From an archaeon (GTDB lineage Archaea > EX4484-52 > B79-G9), in contig WSZW01000180.1 of NCBI GenBank assembly GCA_013139905.1, forward strand, positions 1-6,732: a stretch of 6,732 nucleotides of DNA. Direction: 5' to 3'. The notes beneath the pieces were generated by a model that worked only from the letters and a program-made list of their open reading frames with translations, had not been told where the DNA came from and did not search any database. The translations under genes and the position numbers were made by a program. This document shows, one piece after another, positions 1-5,655 of this stretch (position 1 is its first letter; each line of letters opens with the position of its first letter).

Positions 1-1
1 A

Positions 2-1531
2 GGGCAAGAGCAGATAATTGACTTCTGGACTGAGAACTGTATCACCAACGGCGGCAACTCAACATTCTGGGTTGAGGTTCCTGAAATATACGCGGGCGCT
101 GTTAATAATGCGGTTTATATGTATTATGGGAATGCGGGGGCGAGTTCTGCGTCAAACGGAACGAATACCTTTGAGTTTTTTGATGATTTTGAAGATGGTG
201 ATTATTCTGATTGGGATTATGTAGACGATGGTTCTATTGAAACTACAATTATGCATACTGGCACTTACGCATTCAAATTACAGGGTGGGCAAAAGAATTT
301 CACAGAAAACTCAGGGGGTGATATCTCGTTATCGTGGTGGGTGTATAGGGATTTGGCAGATAATGATGATAATTATATGGGATTTTCATCTGGTGCGGGG
401 TCTACAGCAGGTGATGATTTTGTTCTTATGGACTATAGGAGAGAGTTATCTCCATATACTGTTCGATGGTATACTATTATTGGAGGGAGTGAAATTTTAG
501 GTCATGTTGATTCCGGTTATGCCTTTCCAAGCGACCAGTGGATGAAAATCACTATTGATATTATTGATGGAACCTCTGTAGAGTATAATGTTTATGATTC
601 TTCGGGTGATTTAAAAGCAACGAAAACGGATTCCAACGCTTACAATACATCTATATATTCTAAAATATATCATCTTAGTGCTGATAAAGACACATACTTT
701 ATATATGATGATATATACATTCGCAAATACACCGCAAACGAACCAACCGTCTTCTCCGTTGGCGCAGAAATCCCTCTCGGAATCTCAAAAGGAAATGCTT
801 ATGCTATAAATGCAAACGCGACGCATGCGTTTGCAAGGATAAACAACCAAACAATAACTGCCCCAATATCTGCCGGATGGAACCATATCGCATTAACTTA
901 CGACAAAGACGCCGGCGGGACAGACGAAATGAAGCTGTATATAAACAGCGTGGAATCTGAAACTGCGGATTACTCAACTGCGATAACCACAAACACTGAT
1001 ACTCTTGTTGTCGGAAACTCATTTACGGGCACAATAGATGAAGTCAGAGTATATAACATAGCATTGACCCAGCCGGAAATCGCATCAACATACAACACAG
1101 CAGATTTAAGCAGTTTAACAACTAATCCAAAGGCATCATTCAATAGCAACCCAACGGTAAACTATACAGGAACATTAGCGGATGGCGAAAGCACAACAAT
1201 AAACATCAATACAGGAAATTTCACAATCGGCCAAAACAACATCACAATTTACACAGATGCCGGCATTGTTGATTACGCATTAAGCATGAATGGACTTATT
1301 GCATTAATATCAAACACAGGCATGAATAATGTTACGGTAAAACAAGTTGTTGTATTTAAGGGTGATGGTTCTACTTGTATTTTGCCACATAATGAAACAA
1401 CGTATGACGTTGGTGATTTCTTTAGTGTATCCGGATGTCCTATGTCTTGTGATGAGTTTTTAATAATTAAGGCATATACGGATTGCACCGGTGTTTTTGG
1501 TGAGTTTAGCAGACGCCCGAGCGGTTGTTAG
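2..1531 (+). CDS. Surface/secreted DUF2341-LamG-like protein, 3' part of gene (5' end outside window)
   Basis: The frame is open from base 2, so the gene begins upstream; 509 residues are visible. Numbering from base 2, residues 1-55 (FWVEVPEIYAG, VYMYYGNAGASS, NGTNTFEFFDDFEDG) match the end of a DUF2341 domain. Residues 56-260 form a beta-rich region closing with YDDIYIRKYTANEPT and FSVGAEIP, the usual exit from DUF2341 modules. Residues 261-360 (ISKGNAY, GWNHIALTYDK, MKLYING-like NSVES, GTIDEVRVYN) are the second half of a LamG/concanavalin-like jelly roll; its first strands appear to be missing. Residues 361-509 are a beta-rich tail with Cys459, 479, 483, 495 and 509. Many N-X-S/T sequons (NGT, NFT, NTS, NAT, NQT, NYT, NIT, NVT, NET) suit a glycosylated extracellular protein. 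No C-terminal membrane anchor is visible. The likely role is adhesion or glycan binding; this is inferred from the family. Base composition shifts sharply inside the gene (see findings). Confidence 0.85.
   Translation, partial: GQEQIIDFWTENCITNGGNSTFWVEVPEIYAGAVNNAVYMYYGNAGASSASNGTNTFEFFDDFEDGDYSDWDYVDDGSIETTIMHTGTYAFKLQGGQKNFTENSGGDISLSWWVYRDLADNDDNYMGFSSGAGSTAGDDFVLMDYRRELSPYTVRWYTIIGGSEILGHVDSGYAFPSDQWMKITIDIIDGTSVEYNVYDSSGDLKATKTDSNAYNTSIYSKIYHLSADKDTYFIYDDIYIRKYTANEPTVFSVGAEIPLGISKGNAYAINANATHAFARINNQTITAPISAGWNHIALTYDKDAGGTDEMKLYINSVESETADYSTAITTNTDTLVVGNSFTGTIDEVRVYNIALTQPEIASTYNTADLSSLTTNPKASFNSNPTVNYTGTLADGESTTININTGNFTIGQNNITIYTDAGIVDYALSMNGLIALISNTGMNNVTVKQVVVFKGDGSTCILPHNETTYDVGDFFSVSGCPMSCDEFLIIKAYTDCTGVFGEFSRRPSGC
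811..835. repeat. Perfect 9-bp inverted repeat within the LamG-like coding region
   Basis: TGCAAACGC (811-819) and GCGTTTGCA (827-835) are exact reverse complements separated by a 7-nt loop. The repeat lies about 30 bp into the LamG-like segment, close to the apparent domain junction. It is GC-richer than its surroundings and could form a hairpin in DNA or mRNA. No function is known. Confidence 0.6.
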
Positions 1532-1542
1532 AATAAATGTTA

Positions 1543-1572
1543 TTTTTTTAAATATTAAATAAATCTTTTTTT
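1543..1572 (+). terminator. Oligo-T terminator region after the surface-protein gene
   Basis: Two T7 runs (1543-1549 and 1566-1572) start 12 nt after the stop codon in AT-rich sequence without an obvious stem-loop. Archaeal RNA polymerase terminates at oligo-T tracts on the non-template strand, so this is a plausible terminator. It also separates this gene from the convergent small gene ending at 1609. Confidence 0.5.
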
Positions 1573-1608
1573 GTTATGTTTGTGAATATTTTGATTTTTT
1601 AATGGATA

Positions 1609-1860
1609 TTATGTATATATTTGCGAGTTGTGTCTTTTGTTTTTTAATTCTTCTATATTTTTTAGAAATTCATCGTGAGTTATATTGGTTATTGGTTGTT
1701 TTTGGATATAGTTATCTATTAATGTTGGGATGTCGCTTGTTGTTTGTTCTTTGGTTATTGTTTCGTTTATGTGTGTGTGTTGTGATATGATGCCTACACT
1801 TAAAATAACTAATAATATATTTGCTGTAATCATTAGCATTAATGTTGTTATGAATATCAT
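1609..1860 (-). CDS. Unrecognised small protein with one N-terminal membrane helix
   Basis: This is an 83-residue protein I do not recognise. Residues 1 to about 25 (MIFITTLMLMITANILLVIL, then SVGI) form a hydrophobic helix, either a membrane anchor or an uncleaved signal. The rest is hydrophilic (roughly residues 28-83), with a likely amphipathic or charged helix at LKNIEELKNKRHN. A short helix followed by a polar tail facing outside would suit a type IV pilin-like or small anchored protein, but no class III signal motif is clear. Support for it being real comes from a well placed TATA box (1880-1891), which would put the transcript start at about the ATG, and from an A-rich coding strand like that of the dap genes. 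The opposite strand also has an open frame, but its protein is only Phe/Leu/Val-rich antisense. It converges with the surface-protein gene. Confidence 0.55.
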   Translation of the reverse strand: MIFITTLMLMITANILLVILSVGIISQHTHINETITKEQTTSDIPTLIDNYIQKQPITNITHDEFLKNIEELKNKRHNSQIYT

Positions 1861-2121
1861 ATGTGAATATTCTTTTTCCTATTTATATATTATTGGTTTA
1901 GTTATAATTAAATTTATTTTGTTTTGTGCGGTTGTCTTTTTTTAAAATTCTTTGTTTTGGTGGGTATGGCGGTGAATAATTTATGCGTTATTTTGGTGTT
2001 TTTATGGTTCTTTTTGATATTTTTTATGGTTATTTTTGTGTAAACTATATATGTTGAAAAATTCAATTAAATGATGCTATTATTTAATAATATTTTGTTT
2101 TTATTTCGTTTTTTAGGGATG
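1861..2121. other. AT-rich intergenic region between divergent small genes
   Basis: Apart from the TATA-like block at 1880-1891 and a T7 tract at 1937-1943 I see no RNA gene, repeat array or convincing coding region here. A 25-codon hydrophobic frame (1966-2043) exists but is not supported as a gene. A second TATA-like string (TATTTAATAATA, about 2080-2091) precedes the plus-strand gene at 2148 and could be an alternative promoter with a longer leader. Confidence 0.5.
1880..1891 (-). promoter_or_regulatory. TATA box for the small membrane-protein gene (leaderless)
   Basis: On the minus strand this reads AATATATAAATA, a strong archaeal TATA match. Its centre is about 25 nt upstream of the ATG at 1860, so transcription would begin at or next to the start codon. 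The same AT block also reads TTTATATAT on the plus strand and could fire in that direction. Confidence 0.55.
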
Positions 2122-2130
2122 TAATATAAT
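2122..2130 (+). promoter_or_regulatory. TATA-like box upstream of the 2148 gene
   Basis: TAATATAAT is centred about 22 nt before the ATG at 2148. The expected archaeal spacing of about 25 nt would place the transcript start at or near that ATG. This argues for a leaderless mRNA starting at 2148 rather than at the upstream GTG at 2133, which would sit only a few bases from the TATA box and outside the transcript. A GGGATG stretch just upstream could serve as a BRE-like element, but this is weak. Confidence 0.4.
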
Positions 2131-2147
2131 TTGTGGATGTGTTTTAT

Positions 2148-2498
2148 ATGAAATCTCAAAATTGTAATTTGAAAAAGAATGTTTATTGTCGGGTAATTAT
2201 TTTTCGACAAATATCTGGGGATTTATGTGATGATGGTATGTTTGGTTGTTTTTTAAAAAAAAATGATTTTGTGCGATATAATGCTGTATTTATTTTAAAA
2301 ATAAAAAAAGATAAGACGATTATTTCTGCACAAAAGATGGTTTGTTCTGATTTGTCTGTTCAAAAAGTGTTTTGTGAACAAACGACTCCAAAAAAAGTGT
2401 ATGAAAAATTAAAAAATGAAAATATGCCGTTATTTGCGACGACTACGATTACTTTGTGTGATTCAAAAGTTATTAAAGAATTATTGAATTTGGATTGA
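2148..2498 (+). CDS. Unrecognised small protein, possibly cytoplasmic
   Basis: This is a 116-residue protein starting MKSQNCNLKK that I do not recognise. It has no membrane helix or signal peptide. It alternates beta-like stretches (CRVIIFRQI, YNAVFILKIKK, ATTTITLCD) with a charged helical part (TTPKKVYEKLKNENM), suggesting a small compact alpha/beta domain. Six cysteines are scattered through it. The coding strand is A-rich with ordinary amino-acid usage, unlike a shadow frame. A longer form from GTG at 2133 would add MDVFY; I chose ATG 2148 because of the TATA spacing and the absence of an SD. A T6-A9 run (2249-2263) inside the gene makes a slippery sequence. It ends 13 bp before the convergent dapF stop, so the transcripts probably overlap. 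No functional link to lysine synthesis can be shown. Confidence 0.6.
   Translation: MKSQNCNLKKNVYCRVIIFRQISGDLCDDGMFGCFLKKNDFVRYNAVFILKIKKDKTIISAQKMVCSDLSVQKVFCEQTTPKKVYEKLKNENMPLFATTTITLCDSKVIKELLNLD
2249..2263 (+). other. T6-A9 slippery homopolymer in the 2148 gene
   Basis: The zero-frame reading is TTT TTA AAA AAA AAT, which contains the heptamer T TTA AAA in the phase used by -1 frameshift sites. A -1 slip would hit TGA two codons later and shorten the protein to about 40 residues. I see no evident downstream pseudoknot. It may be only a homopolymer in an AT-rich gene. Confidence 0.35.
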
Positions 2499-2500
2499 TT

Positions 2501-2508
2501 GGGGGGGG
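2501..2508. repeat. G8 homopolymer between convergent stop codons
   Basis: Eight consecutive G bases occupy most of the 13-bp gap between the stop of the plus-strand gene and the stop of dapF. Length changes here would not alter either protein. Such a tract is unusual in this AT-rich context and is also a common place for sequencing error. Confidence 0.6.
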
Positions 2509-2511
2509 TTA

Positions 2512-3375
2512 TTAGTTCTTCCAAGTTCCGTCAAATATTTTTTCGGCTGGACCTGTCATAAATACGTGGTTTGTGTCTTTATCCCAGTTAATTTCTAAAT
2601 CTCCGCCTTTTAGGTGTACGATTATTTTTCTGTTTGTTTTGTTGTTTAATATGCAGGCGACTGTGGTTGCGCAGGCTCCGGTTCCACAAGCCAGAGTTTC
2701 TCCGGCACCACGTTCCCAAACGCGCATATTTACTTCGTTGTTGTTTATGATTTCTACAAATTCAACATTTGTTCTGTTTGGGAATGTTTTATGATTTTCT
2801 ATTGTTTTTCCGAGTGTTTCGAATTCGTTAAATTTTGTGTTGTCTATAAAAATAATGCAATGTGGATTTCCCATGGATACGCAGGTTATTTTTACGTTAT
2901 TTTCATTGTTTGTGTTATTATTAATATTATTAATTGGTAGATTTTCGTTTATGACATTTCCTTTTGGTCCTATCATTGGGATTTTGTTTCTTTCAAGTAT
3001 TGGTTCGCCCATATCGACACATATGTTTTTTACTTGATTATTTTCGAGGTTTAGATTTAATTTTGGTTTTATTGTTCCTGCTTTTGTTTCGATTTCAAAT
3101 TCTGTTTTTTTTGTCATGTTGTTGTCGTATACGTATTTTGCAACGCATCTTGTTGCGTTTCCGCACATTTCTGCTTCGCTTCCATCGGGGTTGAATATGC
3201 GCATTTTAAAATCGTGGGTTTTTGATGGTTCTATTAAAACCAGACCGTCTGAACCAACGCCAAAATGACGGTCGCTTATTTTGATTGATAGTTCGTTTGG
3301 GTTTTCTATTTTTTCTTTAAAGCAGTTTACGTAGATGTAATCGTTTCCAAGACCGTGCATTTTTGTGAATTTCAT
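2512..3375 (-). CDS. dapF: Diaminopimelate epimerase
   Basis: This cytosolic, cofactor-independent racemase converts LL-diaminopimelate to the meso form, the step before LysA. The 287 residues match the family length (about 275). The N-terminal motif HGLGNDY is at 7-13. The first catalytic cysteine lies in EMCGNATRC (Cys71) and the second in LACGTGACA (Cys230); both members of the Cys/Cys acid-base pair are present. VSMGNPH (166-172), PNRTNVEFVE (199-208) and RVWERGAGET (218-227) complete the substrate site, so the enzyme should be active. A low-complexity Asn-rich stretch at about 149-160 sits between the two halves and is probably a surface loop. It is the last gene of the dap cluster. The start ATG has no SD; a TATA-like box about 30 nt upstream suggests its own nearly leaderless transcript in addition to any read-through from lysA. 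Confidence 0.97.
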   Translation of the reverse strand: MKFTKMHGLGNDYIYVNCFKEKIENPNELSIKISDRHFGVGSDGLVLIEPSKTHDFKMRIFNPDGSEAEMCGNATRCVAKYVYDNNMTKKTEFEIETKAGTIKPKLNLNLENNQVKNICVDMGEPILERNKIPMIGPKGNVINENLPINNINNNTNNENNVKITCVSMGNPHCIIFIDNTKFNEFETLGKTIENHKTFPNRTNVEFVEIINNNEVNMRVWERGAGETLACGTGACATTVACILNNKTNRKIIVHLKGGDLEINWDKDTNHVFMTGPAEKIFDGTWKN

Positions 3376-3457
3376 GATATTTTCTTGTATTTTTTTGTTT
3401 TGTTTTTTATAGAATTTTATTTTTTGTATTTTTTTATTTATTCTTGTTTTTTATATT
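3376..3457. repeat. AT-rich lysA-dapF spacer with short imperfect direct repeats
   Basis: The 82-bp spacer is almost all T on the plus strand. TTGTATTTTTTT occurs at 3385-3396 and 3424-3435. TTTATTCTTGTT occurs at 3437-3448 and again at 3457-3468, entering the lysA stop region. These look like slippage or duplication products. No T-run exists on the transcribed (minus) sense strand, so no terminator between lysA and dapF is visible. Confidence 0.5.
3403..3412 (-). promoter_or_regulatory. Possible internal promoter (TATA-like) for dapF
   Basis: The minus strand reads TCTATAAAAAA, centred about 32 nt from the dapF ATG. This would start a transcript with a leader of only a few bases. It fits the lack of any SD before dapF, in contrast to dapA and lysA. 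AT-richness makes chance matches likely. Confidence 0.35.
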
Positions 3458-4732
3458 TTATTCTTGTTCTCGTAAGAGATCTTCTATTGTTTGTTGGCGT
3501 CTTATTATTTGTGTGTTATTTTTGTCAATTAAGATTTCTTTTGGGAGTGGTCTGGAGTTGTATGTGGATGCCATTGAAAAACCATATGCTCCTGCATTTA
3601 GTATTGCGATTATGTTTTTTTCTTTTGGTGTTGGGAGTAGTCTTAATGTTTTTTTGTTTTTTGTGAATACGTCTCCACTTTCGCATAGGTTTCCTGCTAC
3701 CATGTATTCTTTTTTGTTTTTAGATTCTACATTGTCTGCAATTACTATTTCATGATGTGAACCATACATTGCGGGTCTTGCAAGTGTGTTGAATCCGGCG
3801 TTTATTCCAATCACGGGGATATTTTTTTCTTCTACTGTGTTTATTTCGGTTAAAAGAATTCCTGCATCGCCTACGATGAATCGTCCGGGTTCAATTGCGA
3901 TTTGAACATCCATGTTTGATTCTTTTATTTTTTGACAGATGCCTGTTGCATATGTTTCTACTGGGAATGGATTTTCATTTTCGTTGTACGGGATTCCAGG
4001 ACCGCCGCCAAAGTCTATGAATTTTAATTTTTTTCCTAGTTTGTTTTCTATGTTTTTTGCGGTTGTAATTGTTTTGTCTACGGATTCTAAAAATATTGGT
4101 ACGTCGTCTTCGAGCCAACCGGAACCAATGTGTTGGTGGAGGCCTACGAGATTGAATCCTGCGGTTTTGATTTCTTCAATTGCTTCGTTAATTTTGTGTT
4201 CCGGGATTCCGAATTTGATGTATTTTCCTGCGGTGATTGTGTTTGCATGATGTCCTGCGCCTTCTCCGGGGTTCCATCTAATTGATATGTTTAATTTTTT
4301 GTCTGTTAATTTTCTTAATCGTTTTAGTTGTGATATGGAATCAATGTTTAGAAATACGTCCATGTCTAAAAGTTGTTTTAAATCTTCGTCACTAACGCTT
4401 GTGCCTGTAAACATTACGTGGTCGTTTGTGAATCCTGCGCGAATTGCAATTTTGGCTTCTAGAGGGGATACGGCATCTATGTATGCGCCTTGTTCGCTTA
4501 GCATTTTAAGTATTGTTAGATTGGAGTTTGCTTTCATTGCGTAATGTATGCGAAAATTGTTAGTGTGTTTTTCAAATGCATTTTTTAGTGTGTTGAAGTT
4601 ATCAAGAATTCTTTGTTTGTTGTATACGTAAATTGGTGTGTCGAATTCTTTGGCAATTTCTGTTGCTTTTAATTCGCCGATAATTAGTTCGTTGTCTTTT
4701 ATTGTAAGATGTCCTTTATTTTCCCACCACAT
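3458..4732 (-). CDS. lysA: Diaminopimelate decarboxylase
   Basis: This PLP-dependent fold-type III enzyme decarboxylates meso-diaminopimelate to L-lysine, the last step of the pathway. The protein has 424 residues, a typical length. The alanine-racemase-like TIM barrel carries the PLP lysine in YAMKANSN (Lys67), HQHIGSG (199-205), the phosphate-binding FGGGPG (241-246) and EPGR (281-284). The C-terminal beta domain carries the catalytic Cys in NLCESGD (Cys350) and the substrate/PLP tyrosine in GAYGFSM (Tyr383). All key residues of LysA are present, and CESGD separates it from ornithine/arginine decarboxylases. The start MWWENKGHL is well supported by a strong SD 10 nt upstream. It lies 16 bp after dapA and is surely co-transcribed with it. 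In an archaeon without murein, its product serves protein synthesis only. Confidence 0.97.
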   Translation of the reverse strand: MWWENKGHLTIKDNELIIGELKATEIAKEFDTPIYVYNKQRILDNFNTLKNAFEKHTNNFRIHYAMKANSNLTILKMLSEQGAYIDAVSPLEAKIAIRAGFTNDHVMFTGTSVSDEDLKQLLDMDVFLNIDSISQLKRLRKLTDKKLNISIRWNPGEGAGHHANTITAGKYIKFGIPEHKINEAIEEIKTAGFNLVGLHQHIGSGWLEDDVPIFLESVDKTITTAKNIENKLGKKLKFIDFGGGPGIPYNENENPFPVETYATGICQKIKESNMDVQIAIEPGRFIVGDAGILLTEINTVEEKNIPVIGINAGFNTLARPAMYGSHHEIVIADNVESKNKKEYMVAGNLCESGDVFTKNKKTLRLLPTPKEKNIIAILNAGAYGFSMASTYNSRPLPKEILIDKNNTQIIRRQQTIEDLLREQE

Positions 4733-4742
4733 AAAAAATCTT

Positions 4743-4747
4743 CCTCC
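4743..4747 (-). promoter_or_regulatory. Shine-Dalgarno of lysA
   Basis: AAAGGAGGAAG on the minus strand has its GGAGG core 10 nt before the lysA ATG. The leading A bases overlap the dapA stop codon, so ribosomes ending dapA translation would be close to the lysA start. It fixes the lysA start codon. Confidence 0.85.
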
Positions 4748-4748
4748 T

Positions 4749-5654
4749 TTAAAGTAGATTTAAGTTTTTTAGGACTTCGTCCATTTTTCTTTTTGTTTCA
4801 TCTGTTACGTCAACAAGCGGTAATCTTGGGGTTCCGACCGGTATATTTAGTTTTCTTAGTGCGTAATGTGCCGGGGATGGGTTGGTTTCTAAGAAAAGTG
4901 TGTTGTAAAGTCCTAGTAGTTGTTTGTTTATTGTATTTGCTTCTTCGAATTTGTTTTCTAAAGCTAGATGTACTACATCACTTGTTCGTTTAGGGTCTAC
5001 ATTTGCTGCAACTGAAATGCTGCCGGTACCGCCTGATTTTATTATGTCTAGTGTTAGTCCGTCATCTCCTGATATTACTGAGAATGGTATGTCGGTTGTG
5101 TTGTCAATTATGGTTTTTATTTGCTCCATATTTCCTGATGCTTCTTTTATCGCGATTATGTTTGAAAATTCTTTTGCGAGTCTTATTGTGGTTTCAGGTT
5201 CTATGTTTTTTCCTGTGCGTCCGGGTACGTTGTAGAGTATGATTTTTCCATTTATTTTATTTGCGATTGCTGCGTAGTGTTGGTAAAGCCCTTCTTGGGT
5301 TGGTTTGTTTTGGTATGGGCTGATTTGTAGGTGTGTTGTGATTCCTATGTCTTCTATTTTTTTTGCTGCATCAATTGCTTCTCGTGTGCAGTTTGATCCG
5401 TCGCCTGCGATTATTGGGACTTTGTTTGAAACGTGTTCTATTGAATTTTTCATGAGATTTATTTGTTCTTCCCACGTAAGTGTGCATGAATGTCCTGTGC
5501 ATCCGGAAATTAGTATGCCGTCAACGCCACCTTTTATTACGTGGTCTATTAGTTGGTTCATTGCATCTTGATTTACCGGGTTGTTGATTGGGTTATTATT
5601 ATCTTTAATTGGTGTTATTAGTGCCGGATAGCATCCTTGAAATGTTTTTTTCAT
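4749..5654 (-). CDS. dapA: 4-hydroxy-tetrahydrodipicolinate synthase, with altered active-site positions
   Basis: This class I aldolase (TIM barrel) condenses pyruvate with aspartate semialdehyde, the first committed lysine step. The 301 residues match the family. The Schiff-base lysine is Lys170 (IAIKEASGN), with Tyr141 in LYNVPGRTG and Arg146, the residue that binds the semialdehyde carboxylate; these support DHDPS rather than another aldolase of the superfamily. Compared with E. coli DapA from memory, the GTTGES motif reads GCTGHS (51-56), so Thr44 is Cys52 and Glu47 is His55, and PYYN reads PYQN, so Tyr107 is Gln115. The reading of the codons around GCTGHSC was checked in the DNA. Among lysine-feedback positions Ser56, Asn88, Glu92 and Tyr114 are kept, while E. 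coli His53 and His56 are Trp61 and Gln64; inhibition by lysine is thus uncertain. It starts 1 bp after dapB with an SD inside dapB. Confidence 0.95.
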   Translation of the reverse strand: MKKTFQGCYPALITPIKDNNNPINNPVNQDAMNQLIDHVIKGGVDGILISGCTGHSCTLTWEEQINLMKNSIEHVSNKVPIIAGDGSNCTREAIDAAKKIEDIGITTHLQISPYQNKPTQEGLYQHYAAIANKINGKIILYNVPGRTGKNIEPETTIRLAKEFSNIIAIKEASGNMEQIKTIIDNTTDIPFSVISGDDGLTLDIIKSGGTGSISVAANVDPKRTSDVVHLALENKFEEANTINKQLLGLYNTLFLETNPSPAHYALRKLNIPVGTPRLPLVDVTDETKRKMDEVLKNLNLL

Positions 5655-5655
5655 A

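Noticed and set aside
18..224. An alternative frame at the window start overlapping the surface-protein gene.
   Set aside because: The frame from base 2 matches DUF2341 features continuously; the alternative has no recognisable features.
1602..1790. Plus-strand open frame opposite the small membrane-protein gene.
   Set aside because: Its product is a run of Leu/Phe/Cys/Val typical of an antisense frame; the minus strand has the better promoter and amino-acid usage.
1966..2043. A 25-codon frame encoding a very hydrophobic peptide (MAVNNLCVILVFLWFFLIFF, then five more residues), with GGTGGG just upstream.
   Set aside because: T-rich DNA yields Phe/Leu/Val-rich frames by chance; spacing of the possible SD is too short and nothing else supports translation. 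Kept only as a possibility.
3376..3470. Short repeats in the lysA-dapF spacer considered as a CRISPR or regulatory array.
   Set aside because: Repeats are only about 12 bp, low-complexity, and present twice each, without spacers of regular length.
3444..3755. Plus-strand open frames of about 100 codons opposite the dap genes (also around 3939-4250, 4924-5235, 5672-6019 and 6029-6445).
   Set aside because: They lie wholly or almost wholly antisense to clear dapF, lysA, dapA and dapB and have Ser/Phe/Cys-rich shadow composition.
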